This document shows, piece by piece, positions 37,048-48,479 of a stretch of 64,000 nt of DNA. Origin of the DNA: Rhodoferax sp. WC2427 (lineage in GTDB: Bacteria; Pseudomonadota; Gammaproteobacteria; Burkholderiales; Burkholderiaceae_C); contig NZ_CP162006.1 in the NCBI RefSeq assembly GCF_040822085.1, positions 3,472,001-3,536,000 of the forward strand, read 5' to 3'. A program made the position numbers and the translations under genes. The notes below the pieces were generated by a model. It was not told the DNA's origin. It ran no database searches and worked only from the letters and a program-made list of their open reading frames with translations. Position 1 is the stretch's first letter; each line of letters opens with the position of its first letter.

Positions 37048-37881
37048 ATGACAGCGTTACACAAGATTGGCCAGGGGCTGCGAACTTTCGCAGCCGATAT
37101 TGCCCAAGGCTTCTTTGAGATTACCCATAACGGATTCGCCCTGCTGGGCTTGGTCGTTGCTTTTTCGGTCGTGACCATGACTGCCCGGCCTGACCTGCGC
37201 CAGATTGCAGAAGTTCAACTGATGGGCTGGCTACAAGAACGCCAGGTGGTGCCAGGCACCGACACGGAGTTGGTTGCTGAGGCCGATACCGACGCGGTAG
37301 ACCGTGCTACCGCCAGCAATCCCCAAGACTTGCCCAAGCAGCAGGCGGCCGTGGCCTATTGGTTGAGCAAAAAATACCATGTGGCGGCCGAACCCGTGAG
37401 CGCCCTGGTGGCTGAGGCATATGACCTTGGCAAACGCGTCAAACTTGACCCAACGTTGATCTTGGCAGTGATGGCTATTGAGTCAGGTTTTAACCCATTC
37501 GCCCAAAGCCCCGTTGGTGCCCAGGGACTGATGCAGGTAATGACCCGCGTGCACACCGAAAAATACGATGTATTCGGCGGAAAGCTGGCGGCGTTTGACC
37601 CTCTGACCAATTTACGCGTGGGTGTAAAGGTGTTGCAGGAGTGCATCGCCCGTGCCGGGTCGGTAGAAGGCGGGCTGCGGAACTACGTGGGAGCGGCCAA
37701 CATCCAGGACGACGGCGGCTACGCTGGCAAAGTTATGGCCGAACACAACCGCCTGCAGCAGGTTGCCGCGGGCCGCGCCACGTCTACCGCCACCCCGCGG
37801 TCCATGCCGGTATCAGCGCCGGTGCTGAAAACCCAGGTGCCGACGGATGAAGACAAAGTCGCCTTGCTCGTCAAATACTAA
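37048..37881 (+). CDS. Membrane-anchored lytic transglycosylase (SLT family)
   Basis: The 277-residue protein has one N-terminal membrane helix (about 28-46), a linker, and an SLT/goose-lysozyme-type domain (about 110-235) with catalytic E145 in AIESGFNP and the GAQGLMQVM motif. It cleaves peptidoglycan glycan strands to form 1,6-anhydro ends, anchored in the inner membrane facing the periplasm. The C-terminal 40 residues are low-complexity. It is followed by a ZTP riboswitch. Confidence 0.88.
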   Translation: MTALHKIGQGLRTFAADIAQGFFEITHNGFALLGLVVAFSVVTMTARPDLRQIAEVQLMGWLQERQVVPGTDTELVAEADTDAVDRATASNPQDLPKQQAAVAYWLSKKYHVAAEPVSALVAEAYDLGKRVKLDPTLILAVMAIESGFNPFAQSPVGAQGLMQVMTRVHTEKYDVFGGKLAAFDPLTNLRVGVKVLQECIARAGSVEGGLRNYVGAANIQDDGGYAGKVMAEHNRLQQVAAGRATSTATPRSMPVSAPVLKTQVPTDEDKVALLVKY

Positions 37882-37904
37882 ACCGCCAAGCCTCCGTTAC
37901 ACTA

Positions 37905-38065
37905 GCGCCGTACGCAACTGGCGATAGGCGTGACCCCCTGGGGTGCTCACGCTGACGTGGACTACCGCTGCGGCCTTTTTCACAGGGCTCGTCGGGCAAC
38001 CACTGGGAAGCGTACCGCCAGGATCTCCAGATCCTTGGTGTTCAGCCGTTCGCCTGGGCAGCACT
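37905..38065 (+). ncRNA. ZTP (pfl) riboswitch upstream of glyA
   Basis: The leader has the conserved ZTP/ZMP aptamer blocks in order: CAACTGGCG (37915-37923), ACGTGGACTACC, CAACCACTGGGAAGCG and the hallmark GCCGTTCGCCTGGGCA (38045-38060). Stem TGACCCCCTGGGGTGCTCA lies between the first two. It senses ZTP/ZMP, signals of low 10-formyl-tetrahydrofolate, and turns on one-carbon genes such as glyA. A TTGC-TTCAT-GCAA hairpin follows and may form part of the expression platform. Confidence 0.85.
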
Positions 38066-38113
38066 TGCTTCATCGCAAGGACCACGTATTGACTACCAGG
38101 TTAAAGGACTGCC

Positions 38114-39358
38114 ATGTACGACCGTACGATTCTCGTAGAGCAAACCGATCCCGAGTTGTTTGCAGCCATCCAGGCCGAAAACGCCCGCCAGGAACACCAC
38201 ATTGAGCTGATCGCCAGCGAAAACTACGCCTCTCCCGCCGTGATGGCCGCTCAAGGTTCGCAGCTCACCAACAAATACGCCGAAGGCTACCCCGGTCGCC
38301 GCTACTACGGCGGCTGCGAATACGTCGACGTGGCAGAGCAACTGGCGATTGACCGCGTCAAGCAAATCTTCGGAGCCGAAGCCGCCAACGTACAACCGCA
38401 CTGTGGCGCATCGGCCAACGAAGCGGTTTTCCTGGCGTTCCTGAAGCCTGGCGATACCATCATGGGCATGAGCCTGGCCGAAGGCGGCCACCTCACCCAC
38501 GGCATGGCACTGAACATGAGTGGCAAGTGGTTCAATGTGGTCAGCTACGGCCTTGATGCCAACGAAGCCATTGACTACGATGCGATGGAGCGCAAGGCCC
38601 ACGAATCCAAGCCTAAACTCATCATTGCGGGTGCCAGTGCTTATTCTTTGGCTATTGATTTTGAGCGTTTCGCCAAAGTCGCCAAAGACGTGGGGGCCAT
38701 TTTCATGGTAGACATGGCCCATTACGCTGGATTGATTGCTGCAGGCATATACCCTAACCCTGTTCCTCATGCCGACATCGTCACATCGACCACCCACAAG
38801 AGTCTGCGCGGCCCACGTGGCGGCATCATCCTGATGAAGTCGCAGTTTGAAAAAGCCATCAACAGCGCCATCTTCCCCGGCCTGCAAGGCGGCCCATTGA
38901 TGCATGTCATTGCGGCCAAGGCGGTTGCATTCAAGGAAGCCCTTGCCCCGGAATTCAAAATTTACCAGCAACAGGTTTTGAAGAACGCCCAGATCGTCGC
39001 TGAAACCCTGACCCAGCGCGGTCTGCGCATCGTCAGCGGCGGAACCCAAAGCCACGTGATGTTGGTGGATTTGCGCGCCAAAGGTATCACCGGCAAAGAG
39101 GCTGAAGCCGTGTTGGGCAGCGCCCATATGACCATCAACAAGAATGCGATCCCTAACGACCCCGAAAAGCCCATGGTCACCAGCGGCGTGCGCATAGGCA
39201 CCCCGGCCATGACCACGCGCGGCTTCCAAGACGAAGAAGCCCGCGCCACAGCCCATCTGGTTGCTGACGTGCTGGACAATCCACGTGATGCAGCCAACCT
39301 GGATATCGTGCGCGCCAAGGTCGCTGCATTGACCAGTCGCTTCCCCGTCTACCGGTAA
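38114..39358 (+). CDS. glyA: Serine hydroxymethyltransferase
   Basis: The 414-residue protein has family-typical length and motifs: [12 protein letters not shown], the GRRYYGG loop, HCGASAN, and the PLP lysine K229 in [12 protein letters not shown]. It interconverts serine and glycine with transfer of a one-carbon unit to tetrahydrofolate in the cytosol. An AAAGGA ribosome site precedes the start. A ZTP riboswitch controls it, and nrdR follows after 19 bp, a usual pairing in proteobacteria. Confidence 0.97.
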   Translation: MYDRTILVEQTDPELFAAIQAENARQEHHIELIASENYASPAVMAAQGSQLTNKYAEGYPGRRYYGGCEYVDVAEQLAIDRVKQIFGAEAANVQPHCGASANEAVFLAFLKPGDTIMGMSLAEGGHLTHGMALNMSGKWFNVVSYGLDANEAIDYDAMERKAHESKPKLIIAGASAYSLAIDFERFAKVAKDVGAIFMVDMAHYAGLIAAGIYPNPVPHADIVTSTTHKSLRGPRGGIILMKSQFEKAINSAIFPGLQGGPLMHVIAAKAVAFKEALAPEFKIYQQQVLKNAQIVAETLTQRGLRIVSGGTQSHVMLVDLRAKGITGKEAEAVLGSAHMTINKNAIPNDPEKPMVTSGVRIGTPAMTTRGFQDEEARATAHLVADVLDNPRDAANLDIVRAKVAALTSRFPVYR

Positions 39359-39377
39359 GCACGGAAACACAGCCCCC

Positions 39378-39821
39378 ATGAAGTGCCCCTTTTGCGGCCA
39401 TGGTGAGACCCAAGTGGTCGAAACCCGCGAATCCGACGACGGCGACCTGGTACGCCGTCGGCGTCGCTGTGGGGGCTGTGAGCAACGTTTCACCACCTAC
39501 GAACGTGCCGAGGTGGCAATGCCCACAGTGGTCAAGAAAGATGGTAGCCGCACCGATTTCGACCGCAAAAAGCTGCACGCATCCATGCGCTTGGCGCTGC
39601 GCAAGCGCCCGGTCGGCATAGAGCAAGTCGATGCCGCAATGGACCGTATCGAGCGCACCCTGCTGTCCAGCGGTGCCAAGGAAATGGCCACGTCCAAACT
39701 CGGCGAGTTGGTAATGCGCGAACTTAAAGCCCTCGACAAGGTAGCCTACGTGCGCTTCGCCTCGGTGTACCGCAGTTTCGAAGATGTGGATGAGTTCAGC
39801 CGACTTATCAAAGACATCTGA
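39378..39821 (+). CDS. nrdR: Transcriptional repressor NrdR
   Basis: The 147-residue protein has the N-terminal zinc ribbon ([17 protein letters not shown], then [15 protein letters not shown]) and an ATP-cone domain (about 48-138) with [14 protein letters not shown]. It represses ribonucleotide reductase genes according to the ATP/dATP balance. It lies 19 bp after glyA. Downstream is the minor-pilin block, which in most relatives I know is not part of this operon. Confidence 0.97.
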   Translation: MKCPFCGHGETQVVETRESDDGDLVRRRRRCGGCEQRFTTYERAEVAMPTVVKKDGSRTDFDRKKLHASMRLALRKRPVGIEQVDAAMDRIERTLLSSGAKEMATSKLGELVMRELKALDKVAYVRFASVYRSFEDVDEFSRLIKDI

Positions 39822-39916
39822 TAAAAGTGGAAAAGGCCGTTTAAATACTACCAACGGTCAATTTGCCAAGACAGACGGCTTTCCACCGAACCAGGGTTGA
39901 CGGCACAATCCCGCTC

Positions 39917-40543
39917 ATGTTTGTCAACTCACCCTTTGTACGCCAGCCCCGCCTACGTGGCTTCACGCTCATAGAGTTGTTGGTCGCTATGGCCATACTG
40001 GGAGTTTTGGCAGCATTAGCAGCGCCTTCGTTGCGTACCTTCATCGTTCGAAATACTTTTTCAACCATTGGCAACGAATTCAGTTCCAGTGTTTTGCGAG
40101 CACGTAACGAGGCGGTTAGCAAAAATATGTGCGTCACTATGTGTATGAGTACCACAGTGGACACGACGACTGGCAATGGCCCTACGTGCGTTACCAGTGG
40201 ACAAGACTGGCAAGTGGGCTGGATTGTTTTTTTAAATCCTGAATGCAACGCCAGTATAGACCGACCCCGCGAAACGAATGCTGCAGGAAACCTGGTAAAT
40301 GCGCCCGAGAACATGCTTCTCGTTCGACGCCAGGGAAAGACTGACTACAGTCTGATGTCCCAAAGCAGTACCCAGAAAATCCTTTTCAACCCCCGAGGCA
40401 ACGCAACATTAAGTGCTGCAGGCAGATTCGATCTGACTTACACCGACAACACGCTGTCCAACGCCTATGCTTCCAGCATCTGTCTGGACAAGATGGGGCG
40501 CACTCGGCCAGTACCGGCTGCAGCCACGTGCAACACCTACTAA
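39917..40543 (+). CDS. fimT: Minor type IV pilin FimT/FimU (GspH-like)
   Basis: The 208-residue prepilin has a short leader ending in RG before FTLIELLVAMAILGVLAALAAPS, the class III signal with Glu at +5 cut by PilD, and a GspH-like C-terminal domain. The start at 39917 gives a 16-residue leader. It begins the minor pilin gene set fimT-pilV-pilW-pilX-pilY1-pilE, which primes pilus assembly at the inner membrane. No clear ribosome site is visible. Confidence 0.88.
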   Translation: MFVNSPFVRQPRLRGFTLIELLVAMAILGVLAALAAPSLRTFIVRNTFSTIGNEFSSSVLRARNEAVSKNMCVTMCMSTTVDTTTGNGPTCVTSGQDWQVGWIVFLNPECNASIDRPRETNAAGNLVNAPENMLLVRRQGKTDYSLMSQSSTQKILFNPRGNATLSAAGRFDLTYTDNTLSNAYASSICLDKMGRTRPVPAAATCNTY

Positions 40544-40555
40544 CAGGCGAATACC

Positions 40556-41335
40556 GTGCAGACTCAATGGCCCATTTCGACCCCATACCTCAACCAGGCC
40601 AGAGGCGTCACACTGATCGAGGTGCTGATTGCCATCGTGATTTTGTCCATAGGCCTGCTTGGCATTGCTGGTCTGCAAGTAGCCACGGCCAAATTCAAAC
40701 TTGGCAGCCAGACCCGGGCCATCACTGCATCGCTATATGCTGAATACACAGATATGGCGCGCCTCAACCCCGATATGCTGGGAAAAAATTGGATAGACGG
40801 CGGGTCGAACAAAGCCATTCCTACCCATACGGGTTACAGCTCGCTTTACGCATTTCCAGCTTACACAGACACGACCACCTATGCCCAAAACCCGGATGCC
40901 GTTGGCATCAGCTATCCCAGTGGCAGTAAATGGGCGACCCAACAGGCCATAACCGATGCAAGCCTAGCAAGCCAAATATCCACAGCCTACTGCGAAAGCG
41001 GAAGCAACATATGCGCACCAGACGCGCGCGCGGTCTATGAGATGCTGACCTGGCGCCAGCGGGTGCGCAATAGCCTGCCACAGGGCGCGGTTTTTGTAAC
41101 GGGAGACCGCAGCACCGGCATCGTCGTCACGTTGATGTGGATGGACAAGGACAACACCGACAAAACAGCTTCTACCAACGACGGCACCAGCGCCACCCAG
41201 TCCAGTTTAGTGACAGCCACGCAATGCAGCACACTCGCCAGCACAACTATCGGCCTGGCCCGACAAACCTGTTGTCCCGATGCCGCAGAAGTACCTGCAG
41301 GCGTACGTTGTAGCCGTTTTTCATTCTCGCCATGA
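40556..41335 (+). CDS. pilV: Minor type IV pilin PilV
   Basis: The 259-residue prepilin has the signal RG-VTLIEVLIAIVILSIGLLG typical of PilV, with the GLLGIAGLQ continuation. No ATG is available, so GTG at 40556 is the start. The C-terminal globular domain contains several cysteines (CSTLAST to CCPDAAEVPAGVRC), fit for disulfides. It overlaps pilW by an ATGA. PilV helps link PilY1 to the pilus tip complex. Confidence 0.9.
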   Translation: MQTQWPISTPYLNQARGVTLIEVLIAIVILSIGLLGIAGLQVATAKFKLGSQTRAITASLYAEYTDMARLNPDMLGKNWIDGGSNKAIPTHTGYSSLYAFPAYTDTTTYAQNPDAVGISYPSGSKWATQQAITDASLASQISTAYCESGSNICAPDARAVYEMLTWRQRVRNSLPQGAVFVTGDRSTGIVVTLMWMDKDNTDKTASTNDGTSATQSSLVTATQCSTLASTTIGLARQTCCPDAAEVPAGVRCSRFSFSP

Positions 41336-42444
41336 CTTCATCATCTATCCACTTCGTCCGCCAGCGTGGGGTTTCGCTGGTAGAACTGATGGTGACGATT
41401 GCTATCACCCTGTTCTTGATAGCCGCTGCTGCCTATGTCTACCTGGGAACCCGCGAAACACAGCGGGCCATCGATCGCAACGGCAGCAACGCAGAAACCG
41501 GCACTTTCGTGCTGCAGTTGATCGGACGAGACATCATGAAAGCTGGTTACTACCCGGCCAATATCTCGCGAATTACTCCCGACGAAGGCTTCCCAAAGCT
41601 CACAAGTTATCCGCCTGTCAGACTCGCAGAAAACAGCGCACTCGCAACCGACTGGACACCTCCGACGCCCCAGGCAGTCTACCTATCCGGCCTGTTTGGC
41701 TGCGATGGAGCCCGCTACGACCCTACGGCCACCCCACCCTGCGGCACACCATCCGACACAGAACCCGACTCGCTGGTTGTGAATTTCTTCACCAATGACA
41801 CCATGGATGTCAATGTGGGCGACCGATTCGACTGCACAGGAGCTGACGTAACTAACACTGTGAGCACCAGCAACAACAACCGGCGAAACACCGCTCAACC
41901 CAACCTGCCCCCTTTGCAGCCGCTGTTTGTATCTAACCGATACGCCATTTCTGACTTCAAAAAAACCGAGATAGACAAGCAAGAGGTCACTACACGCAGC
42001 TTTGCTTGTGTCGGCAACGGCAGCGGCGACAACGCTGGTAGTTCTGGAATCCCCTATCAGCCCATGATTGCAGGCATTGAAGACATGCAGATCACGTATG
42101 GGGTTTTTGCAACTACTGCCCCAAGTTCGGACAACATGGCGCGCCGAACACCTGACAAATACCTAACTGCCACCCAAGTCAGTGCCCTGTCCACCGTGTC
42201 GGTAGAGTTTGGCGCATTGGGCATAGTGCCACTACCGCCGTGGTCAAGGGTGGTTTCCGTGCGTATATGCGTGATGGCCAGAAGTATTGGAGCCAGCCCT
42301 AAAGTCGCCGCGCCAACCGATGCAGAACGGAAATACCTCGACTGCAAAGGTGTGGAGCAAACCCAAGCCGCCAGCGACTACAGCTTGCGCAAACGCTTTG
42401 TTCAAGAGTTTGCAGTACGCAACCGACTGAACCAAGCATATTAG
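41332..42444 (+). CDS. pilW: Minor type IV pilin PilW
   Basis: The 370-residue prepilin has the signal RG-VSLVELMVTIAITLFLIAA and the PilW-typical GRDIMKAGYYP segment, with a large globular domain. It overlaps pilV by 4 bp and is followed nine bases later by pilX. PilW is part of the tip-priming complex with PilV, PilX and PilY1. Confidence 0.9.
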   Translation: MTSSSIHFVRQRGVSLVELMVTIAITLFLIAAAAYVYLGTRETQRAIDRNGSNAETGTFVLQLIGRDIMKAGYYPANISRITPDEGFPKLTSYPPVRLAENSALATDWTPPTPQAVYLSGLFGCDGARYDPTATPPCGTPSDTEPDSLVVNFFTNDTMDVNVGDRFDCTGADVTNTVSTSNNNRRNTAQPNLPPLQPLFVSNRYAISDFKKTEIDKQEVTTRSFACVGNGSGDNAGSSGIPYQPMIAGIEDMQITYGVFATTAPSSDNMARRTPDKYLTATQVSALSTVSVEFGALGIVPLPPWSRVVSVRICVMARSIGASPKVAAPTDAERKYLDCKGVEQTQAASDYSLRKRFVQEFAVRNRLNQAY

Positions 42445-42453
42445 GCCCCCGAC

Positions 42454-43173
42454 ATGACACGGCCTCTCAAATTCACATTGAACCCGGCTACCCCTGCTTC
42501 TCAAAAAGGGGTCGCTCTGGTCATGGTGCTACTTTTTTTGGTAGCTATAACCGGCATCACAGTGTGGGCGGCTCGCCAATCCATGCTGGGAGAAGGCATG
42601 GCCCGCAACCAGCAAGATATGGAAGTTGCGCGGCAGGCGGCAGAGTCTGCATTACGTGATGCAGAACGGGATATAGAAAACGCAGGACTCAAGCATGCCA
42701 ATTGGGCTGTAAAACCCGATGATCTAGCTACTGACTCCTGCATACGTTCACGCAAATTGATAGCAATCGACTTTACTACTGACTGCGCCAAAGGATTATG
42801 TATTCGTACCGACGCGCAATATGCCAACTACCAATGGAGTTCTGCTAGCGCGTCCAACGGAGGTGAACCTTGGTGGCCTACCGGCAAAGGCGGGCAATGG
42901 GTGAATGACTTCAATGGAAGCACGGTCACCAAGCCTGGCAGAACTCCCGTGGACCAAGCCAACTGTGCAAGTTTCAAAGGGGGCGTCCCCCTAGGCACCT
43001 ACACCGGCGCTGTCGCAATCAAAGGTGTCTCGGTACAGCCCGAATACCTGATTGAGTACTTCAAGCGCGCAGTTGCTGGCCAACAGGAAAGAGATATGTA
43101 CCGCATCACGGCACGGGGCTTTGGATATACCCCACGTACCCAAGTGGTAGTGCAGTCCATTTATCTGCCTTAA
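42454..43173 (+). CDS. pilX: Type IV pilus assembly protein PilX
   Basis: The 239-residue protein has the signal KG-VALVMVLLFLVAITGITVWAARQSMLGEGMARN, in which the usual +5 Glu is missing, as is normal for PilX and GspK-like proteins. AESALRDAERDI follows, also a family mark. It starts nine bases after pilW. PilX-type pilins cap the tip and lack the need for the Glu5 contact. Confidence 0.9.
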   Translation: MTRPLKFTLNPATPASQKGVALVMVLLFLVAITGITVWAARQSMLGEGMARNQQDMEVARQAAESALRDAERDIENAGLKHANWAVKPDDLATDSCIRSRKLIAIDFTTDCAKGLCIRTDAQYANYQWSSASASNGGEPWWPTGKGGQWVNDFNGSTVTKPGRTPVDQANCASFKGGVPLGTYTGAVAIKGVSVQPEYLIEYFKRAVAGQQERDMYRITARGFGYTPRTQVVVQSIYLP

Positions 43174-43235
43174 CGGCGCACATGTATCCGGGTGCGGCGC
43201 ATGCCGACCAACTTGAACGATCTTCTGGAGTTTTT

Positions 43236-46200
43236 ATGCACCAAATAGCCCGCACCCTGTCCAAATGCGTTTTTGTGGCGGCGACCCTGCTAGGACTCTT
43301 GCCCGCGAATGCAACCCCCATAGAGGTGTCCACCCCGCGCCCCTTGATTCCCCCCAATGTGACCACGGCCTCTAACCGCCCAATGATCGTGCTGGCGGCA
43401 TCCAAAGACCACAGCATGTTTGGCCCGGTGTACACCGACTTTGAAGATCTGGATGGTGACGGCACCATCGACACCACATTTAAGCCCACATTCAAATATT
43501 ATGGGTATTTTGATCCAACCAAATGTTACGCTTACGACAATACCGCCAAGCAATTCAACCCTGCAGCGCTAGCTACTATTACAACTTCCACAGTCACCGT
43601 TACGGCAAATGGGATTGCCAGCACCAAAACTTTAGAGAAATTTAGTTGCAGCTCCAGCCAAAGTTACTGGAGTGGAAATTTCCTCAATTGGTCCAGCATG
43701 ACTCGCATGGATATTGTGCGAAAAATGCTTTATGGCGGCAAACGGAGCACCGACTCTAACGGCAGTACTGTATTGGAGCGCACCCTCTTGAACTGGGACG
43801 CCCATTCTTTTGTTAAGTTCTACAAAGGAACCGATGTCCGCGACTACACGCCATTTACAGTTGCATATTTGACAAAAACAACAGGAACCAACGCCAATAT
43901 ATATGCAGGTTTAAGTATCTGCAATTTAGGCACGAGTGATAGTGCGAGTGCCGCATCTAATCCGCCCATCATGCGTATGGTTCGTGGAAACGTGCGATTT
44001 TGGGCCACTGTGGAATATGAAGTATGCCAATGGCGAGGCACTTACAGTTCCGGCACTTTCGGACCAAAACTGGCCAGATATTATAAAAATTCTGACGCCG
44101 ATAATATTTCCCACGAAGTCACCATTCCATCTATCGGGACTGACGGCGCCACATATGGAAGCATTGGCCCCGAACTTACGGTGCGAGTTAAAGTGTGTGA
44201 TCCGACTTTGATTGGCGAAGAACGTTGCCAAGCTTTTCCATCCGACTCCACTACCAATTTGAAGCCCTATGGGTTATTTCAGGAATTCGGTTATGCCACT
44301 ACAGGTACTGCCGCCCGGGCTGAATTTGGTGTCATTACCGGCAACTACAGTGAAAACTACACTGCGGGAGCACTTCGTAAGAACATGGGGGATTTCGCAG
44401 ATGAAATCAACCCTAGCACCGGTGTGTTTTGCCACGCGGCTTCTTCTGGTTGCGTTACCAATTTAGCATCTCCCGACGGCCGGACGACCGGCCAAGGAGC
44501 CATCAAAGCGTTTGACGCTCTGTTGCTTAACGACCGTGTATCGCGCTCCTACGGAGCATCAGGTACACCCAATGGGGCGTATGGCACCAATACTGTGTCA
44601 CAAGGCGTTCTATCGTCGTGGGGCAACCCCATCGGGGAGATGCTGGTGCAGGCGCTGCAATACTACGCCTACAACGGCACCACGCCAGCGTCAAGCAACC
44701 CCAGTTCCACCACAAAAGATACCAACTTGGGTCTGCCCATAAAAACTTGGAGCGACCCCTTATCTACGAGTAACTCCACACGAAACAATTTATACGGAAA
44801 CTCTATTTGTCGCCCACTCAATACTCTGCTACTCGCCAGCAGCAGCTTGAGTTTTGACATGGAAGCCAACGCCGCATTTAATACCTTACCCAACAAAACA
44901 AATACACTTGCAGGATATACAGATGCTATTGGTGTGGCAGAGAATATCAACAACACTGACAGATCGGTCGGCTCAAATACACTGGACTACGGTACATCGT
45001 GCTCTGCAAAACGGGTAGGAAATTTATCCGACGTGACGGGTATTTGCCCCGAAACTCCGGCCATGGGCGGCACCTACCATGTGGCGGGCGCAGCCTTATA
45101 TGGGAATACTTCCAAAATCCGCACCATTACCAGTCCACCCAGCGATTTAAAGTACGTCAAAAATGCGCTTAAGGTAAAGACCATGGCAGCATCACTGACT
45201 GGTGGTGCGCCGCGCATTGATGTAGTGGTGCCCGGCACAGGCACCGACGCCGTCACAAACCCTGCAAAATATGTTTATATCACTCCCGAAAGCATTCAAT
45301 CTGGCGGCGGCATAAGCGCGCCACTAACCTTTGCTTCCATCAGTGCAAGCAATACCCATGGCGCATTTATTGTCACGTGGAACGATATCTTGATGGGGGG
45401 TGATTACGACATGGATGTGGTTGGATTTTTGCGTTACGACATCATTACCAACGCCACCACACCCGTCACTTACGACATTAAAATAACTACCGATATTCCA
45501 GGTGTATGTGGCGGCGGTGCAGCCACCCATGGTTTCAGTATTATTGGCGTAAAGAACACCTTGGGCAGCAATGCTAATGGCCGCTACCTGACACACCAGC
45601 ATTTCAGTGGAAGCAAATTAAATGGAATGCCCGCCAACGATTACCTCTGCGGTGACGATACCTATCGCAACCTAGCCAGCCCACAGACCACGAAAAACGG
45701 CAATATCGTTCTGACCCAATGCCCTGCCGGCTCTGGCGTAGCCTGCCCGTTGAACACCACCTATAAAAATCTCGCCTTATCCAGCCCTGGATTCGCGGGC
45801 ACTTACGCGGGAAACGTCTGCAATGTCACTGGTGACGGAAATACGGGCGACCCAGGCATTCCCACCGTTAATAACTACTGCAGCGTCAAAGATGCAGACT
45901 ATCCCGTATCTTTGACCTTCCGTATGGAAGGCGCAGCGGATGCCTTGATCAAAGACCCCCTGTTGTATGCCGCCAAGTACGGGGCATTTGACTCTAGTAC
46001 CAAGAACAATGACAACACCTATACCGATGTAGCTATGCCACCGTCGGTAGATTCTTGGGACAAAACCAATGTGGACGGCACCGCTGGTGCAGATGGCATG
46101 CCTGATGGCTACTTTTTGGCCCGCCGCCCGGACCTGCTCGAAGCGCAATTGCGCAAGGCACTGGACAGTTTGGCCAAAAATGCCAACGCGGCACCTGCGA

Positions 46201-48479
46201 CCACCTCCGGGCAATTGACCGACGGCAGCTTTAAATATGTGGCCAAATTTGACTCCACCACAGTGACGGGCGATGTCGTGGCGTACATGCTGCAAACCAA
46301 CGGAGCCTTCAGCACAACCCCCGCCTGGGACGCGGGAAGCAAGCTGAAAACACGCGCCAGCTCGGACTACGTGTCTCCAAATCTGCCGGGCAATTCACGC
46401 CAGATCATTACCAACTTTGGCAACACCAGCACTACCAACACCACGGCAGCAATGCGCTTTCGCTGGGCCGATCTTCCCACCGGTTACGTAACCCAAATGA
46501 CATCCAGTGGCACCAATACGCTCAGCGCTACCAACGCAGAGCGTGTGCTGAACTACATGCGAGGTGACCAATCTCTGGAAGGTGCGTCTACGGGCCTGCG
46601 CGCCCGGGGCGATAACCTGTTGGGCCCTGTGGTCAATGCCACGCCCTGGGTACAAAGTCCACCCGCGGCTAATTTTCTGGAATACCAAAGCCCCGGTTAC
46701 ACCACATTCGCTAACCTGCAGAAGAACCTGGATCGCGAGAAACTGCTATGGGTGTCCGCCAATGACGGCATGCTGCATGCGTTTTGTGCGGAGGAAACAG
46801 GTGGCGTCTGCCCCGCAGGCTCGGGCGGCAAGGAAATTTTTGCCTACGTGCCAGGCATGTTGGCTAACCGCCTAAACGAAATACCCATGCAGCGCGGCAC
46901 CACCGCTAGAACCCGCGTGCTCAATGCCAACTTCACCAGCAACACCCCTGAGGTGCAGCCCACCAGCACCGTGTGGGCCTACGTGGATGGCAACCCTTTT
47001 ACCGCAGACGTCAAAACCAACATCGTGCCAGCGGTAGGTGTCACCGCTGAAACTGGCACCTGGAAGACTATGTTGTTTGGTAGCCTGGGCCGCGGAGGGC
47101 GCGGCGTGTATGGGCTGGATGTCACCGACACCAGCGTCCTGGTCGCTGGCGAAAGCAACCCAAGCAGCATTTTCCAGTGGCAATTTACCAGCGATGACGA
47201 CCGCGACCTCGGATACCTGATCAACGACATCAGCATCAACGCCAACACCCGCCAAGCCATGCCAGTCGTGAAACTGAACAACGGTCAATTTGGCCTGCTT
47301 TTGGGCAACGGCTACCAATCGGCCGATGGAAAGGCTGCGCTGTTCATTTTGTTTGTAGATGGCCCCGTCAGCGGCACAGGTCTCTGGACGACCCGGTACG
47401 TCAAGTTGGTATCTGACAACACGGTCCGCACAGGCACCGACAAAAACGGGCTGATGGGCGTGACCTGGCTAGACCGCGACAACAACGGCACAGCCGACGT
47501 GGTGTATGCAGGTGATATCAAAGGTAACCTGTGGAAGTTCGATATCAGTAGTGAACTCATCACCGATTGGAAAGTGGCCTACAAAGGCACAGGGGGGGTC
47601 AACCGGCCACTTTTTACCGCGCAATACAGCGCCACATCGGGCAACACCACAACCGTGACCCCCCTGCCGATCGTGGCAGCGCCTGAATATGTGTACCCGG
47701 CCTTTGATGGTGTTGTCATCAACTTCGGAACCGGCAGCTCATTGGAGTCCACCGACTACCCCAACACATCGGTACCACAACGCTTCTTCGGTGTATGGGA
47801 TCGCCCATCCTTTGCCTCCACCGCTCCCACCGGCACCGGCCCCATGGTCAAAGCCGATCTATCCACTATGGTGACCCGCTCCTATGCCCGCGACTCTGCG
47901 GGGCAAGTAACGGCAACTCCCAACACCACCACGAACGGAGTCTCCACCTACACCGCCATCGACTGGACCGCCAAAGACGGCTGGTATTTCAACTTCCCCG
48001 GTGCTTCGGCACCGCCTAGCACCCCCAACCTGTCCGAAATGCTGGTCGCCGACCCCGATGTGCAAGCGGGCTACCTGATGTTTCCCACCATCCGCAAGAA
48101 ATCGGGTACGGCGAGTTGCTACGACACTCCCGATATCACCTACTACATCATTGACCCTATCGCAGGGATACCCACGCGCAAGGCCCAAGGCCTGACATCG
48201 GACGGCACTTTGGTCGCGGGCACTGCGGTGCTGAGCCAAAAGTGGGTTACGGTGAGCAACCGTTCCTCCTCCACCTTCCAGCCGACCACCTGCGTTCAAG
48301 GTGCGGCAGGCTGTACCAGTACGGACTGCACCAATGGCATTTGCAAAGTTGATGCCACCTGCCCGCCGGGCAGCAAAGCACTATCGGTGGTCAGTGGCGA
48401 CGACAGCCGCGCCCTGTGTTACAACCCATTGGGCCGCGTGCAGTGGCGTGAAATCCCAGGACTAAGGACCGACAAATGA
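43236..48479 (+). CDS. pilY1: Type IV pilus tip adhesin PilY1
   Basis: The 1747-residue secreted protein starts at 43236 with a CTGGAG site and a Sec signal peptide ([16 protein letters not shown]). A PilY1-type beta-propeller fills the C-terminal third, with a calcium loop DRDNNGTAD at residues 1413-1421. A second EF-hand-like loop, DLDGDGTID (71-79), lies near the N-terminus. The middle (about 100-950) is long, Thr/Asn/Ser-rich and not recognised; it is the variable adhesive part in this family. The stretch 43500-45700 is clearly AT-richer than neighbouring genes. PilY1 sits at the pilus tip, controls extension and binds surfaces. The end overlaps pilE by ATGA. Confidence 0.92.
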   Translation: MHQIARTLSKCVFVAATLLGLLPANATPIEVSTPRPLIPPNVTTASNRPMIVLAASKDHSMFGPVYTDFEDLDGDGTIDTTFKPTFKYYGYFDPTKCYAYDNTAKQFNPAALATITTSTVTVTANGIASTKTLEKFSCSSSQSYWSGNFLNWSSMTRMDIVRKMLYGGKRSTDSNGSTVLERTLLNWDAHSFVKFYKGTDVRDYTPFTVAYLTKTTGTNANIYAGLSICNLGTSDSASAASNPPIMRMVRGNVRFWATVEYEVCQWRGTYSSGTFGPKLARYYKNSDADNISHEVTIPSIGTDGATYGSIGPELTVRVKVCDPTLIGEERCQAFPSDSTTNLKPYGLFQEFGYATTGTAARAEFGVITGNYSENYTAGALRKNMGDFADEINPSTGVFCHAASSGCVTNLASPDGRTTGQGAIKAFDALLLNDRVSRSYGASGTPNGAYGTNTVSQGVLSSWGNPIGEMLVQALQYYAYNGTTPASSNPSSTTKDTNLGLPIKTWSDPLSTSNSTRNNLYGNSICRPLNTLLLASSSLSFDMEANAAFNTLPNKTNTLAGYTDAIGVAENINNTDRSVGSNTLDYGTSCSAKRVGNLSDVTGICPETPAMGGTYHVAGAALYGNTSKIRTITSPPSDLKYVKNALKVKTMAASLTGGAPRIDVVVPGTGTDAVTNPAKYVYITPESIQSGGGISAPLTFASISASNTHGAFIVTWNDILMGGDYDMDVVGFLRYDIITNATTPVTYDIKITTDIPGVCGGGAATHGFSIIGVKNTLGSNANGRYLTHQHFSGSKLNGMPANDYLCGDDTYRNLASPQTTKNGNIVLTQCPAGSGVACPLNTTYKNLALSSPGFAGTYAGNVCNVTGDGNTGDPGIPTVNNYCSVKDADYPVSLTFRMEGAADALIKDPLLYAAKYGAFDSSTKNNDNTYTDVAMPPSVDSWDKTNVDGTAGADGMPDGYFLARRPDLLEAQLRKALDSLAKNANAAPATTSGQLTDGSFKYVAKFDSTTVTGDVVAYMLQTNGAFSTTPAWDAGSKLKTRASSDYVSPNLPGNSRQIITNFGNTSTTNTTAAMRFRWADLPTGYVTQMTSSGTNTLSATNAERVLNYMRGDQSLEGASTGLRARGDNLLGPVVNATPWVQSPPAANFLEYQSPGYTTFANLQKNLDREKLLWVSANDGMLHAFCAEETGGVCPAGSGGKEIFAYVPGMLANRLNEIPMQRGTTARTRVLNANFTSNTPEVQPTSTVWAYVDGNPFTADVKTNIVPAVGVTAETGTWKTMLFGSLGRGGRGVYGLDVTDTSVLVAGESNPSSIFQWQFTSDDDRDLGYLINDISINANTRQAMPVVKLNNGQFGLLLGNGYQSADGKAALFILFVDGPVSGTGLWTTRYVKLVSDNTVRTGTDKNGLMGVTWLDRDNNGTADVVYAGDIKGNLWKFDISSELITDWKVAYKGTGGVNRPLFTAQYSATSGNTTTVTPLPIVAAPEYVYPAFDGVVINFGTGSSLESTDYPNTSVPQRFFGVWDRPSFASTAPTGTGPMVKADLSTMVTRSYARDSAGQVTATPNTTTNGVSTYTAIDWTAKDGWYFNFPGASAPPSTPNLSEMLVADPDVQAGYLMFPTIRKKSGTASCYDTPDITYYIIDPIAGIPTRKAQGLTSDGTLVAGTAVLSQKWVTVSNRSSSTFQPTTCVQGAAGCTSTDCTNGICKVDATCPPGSKALSVVSGDDSRALCYNPLGRVQWREIPGLRTDK

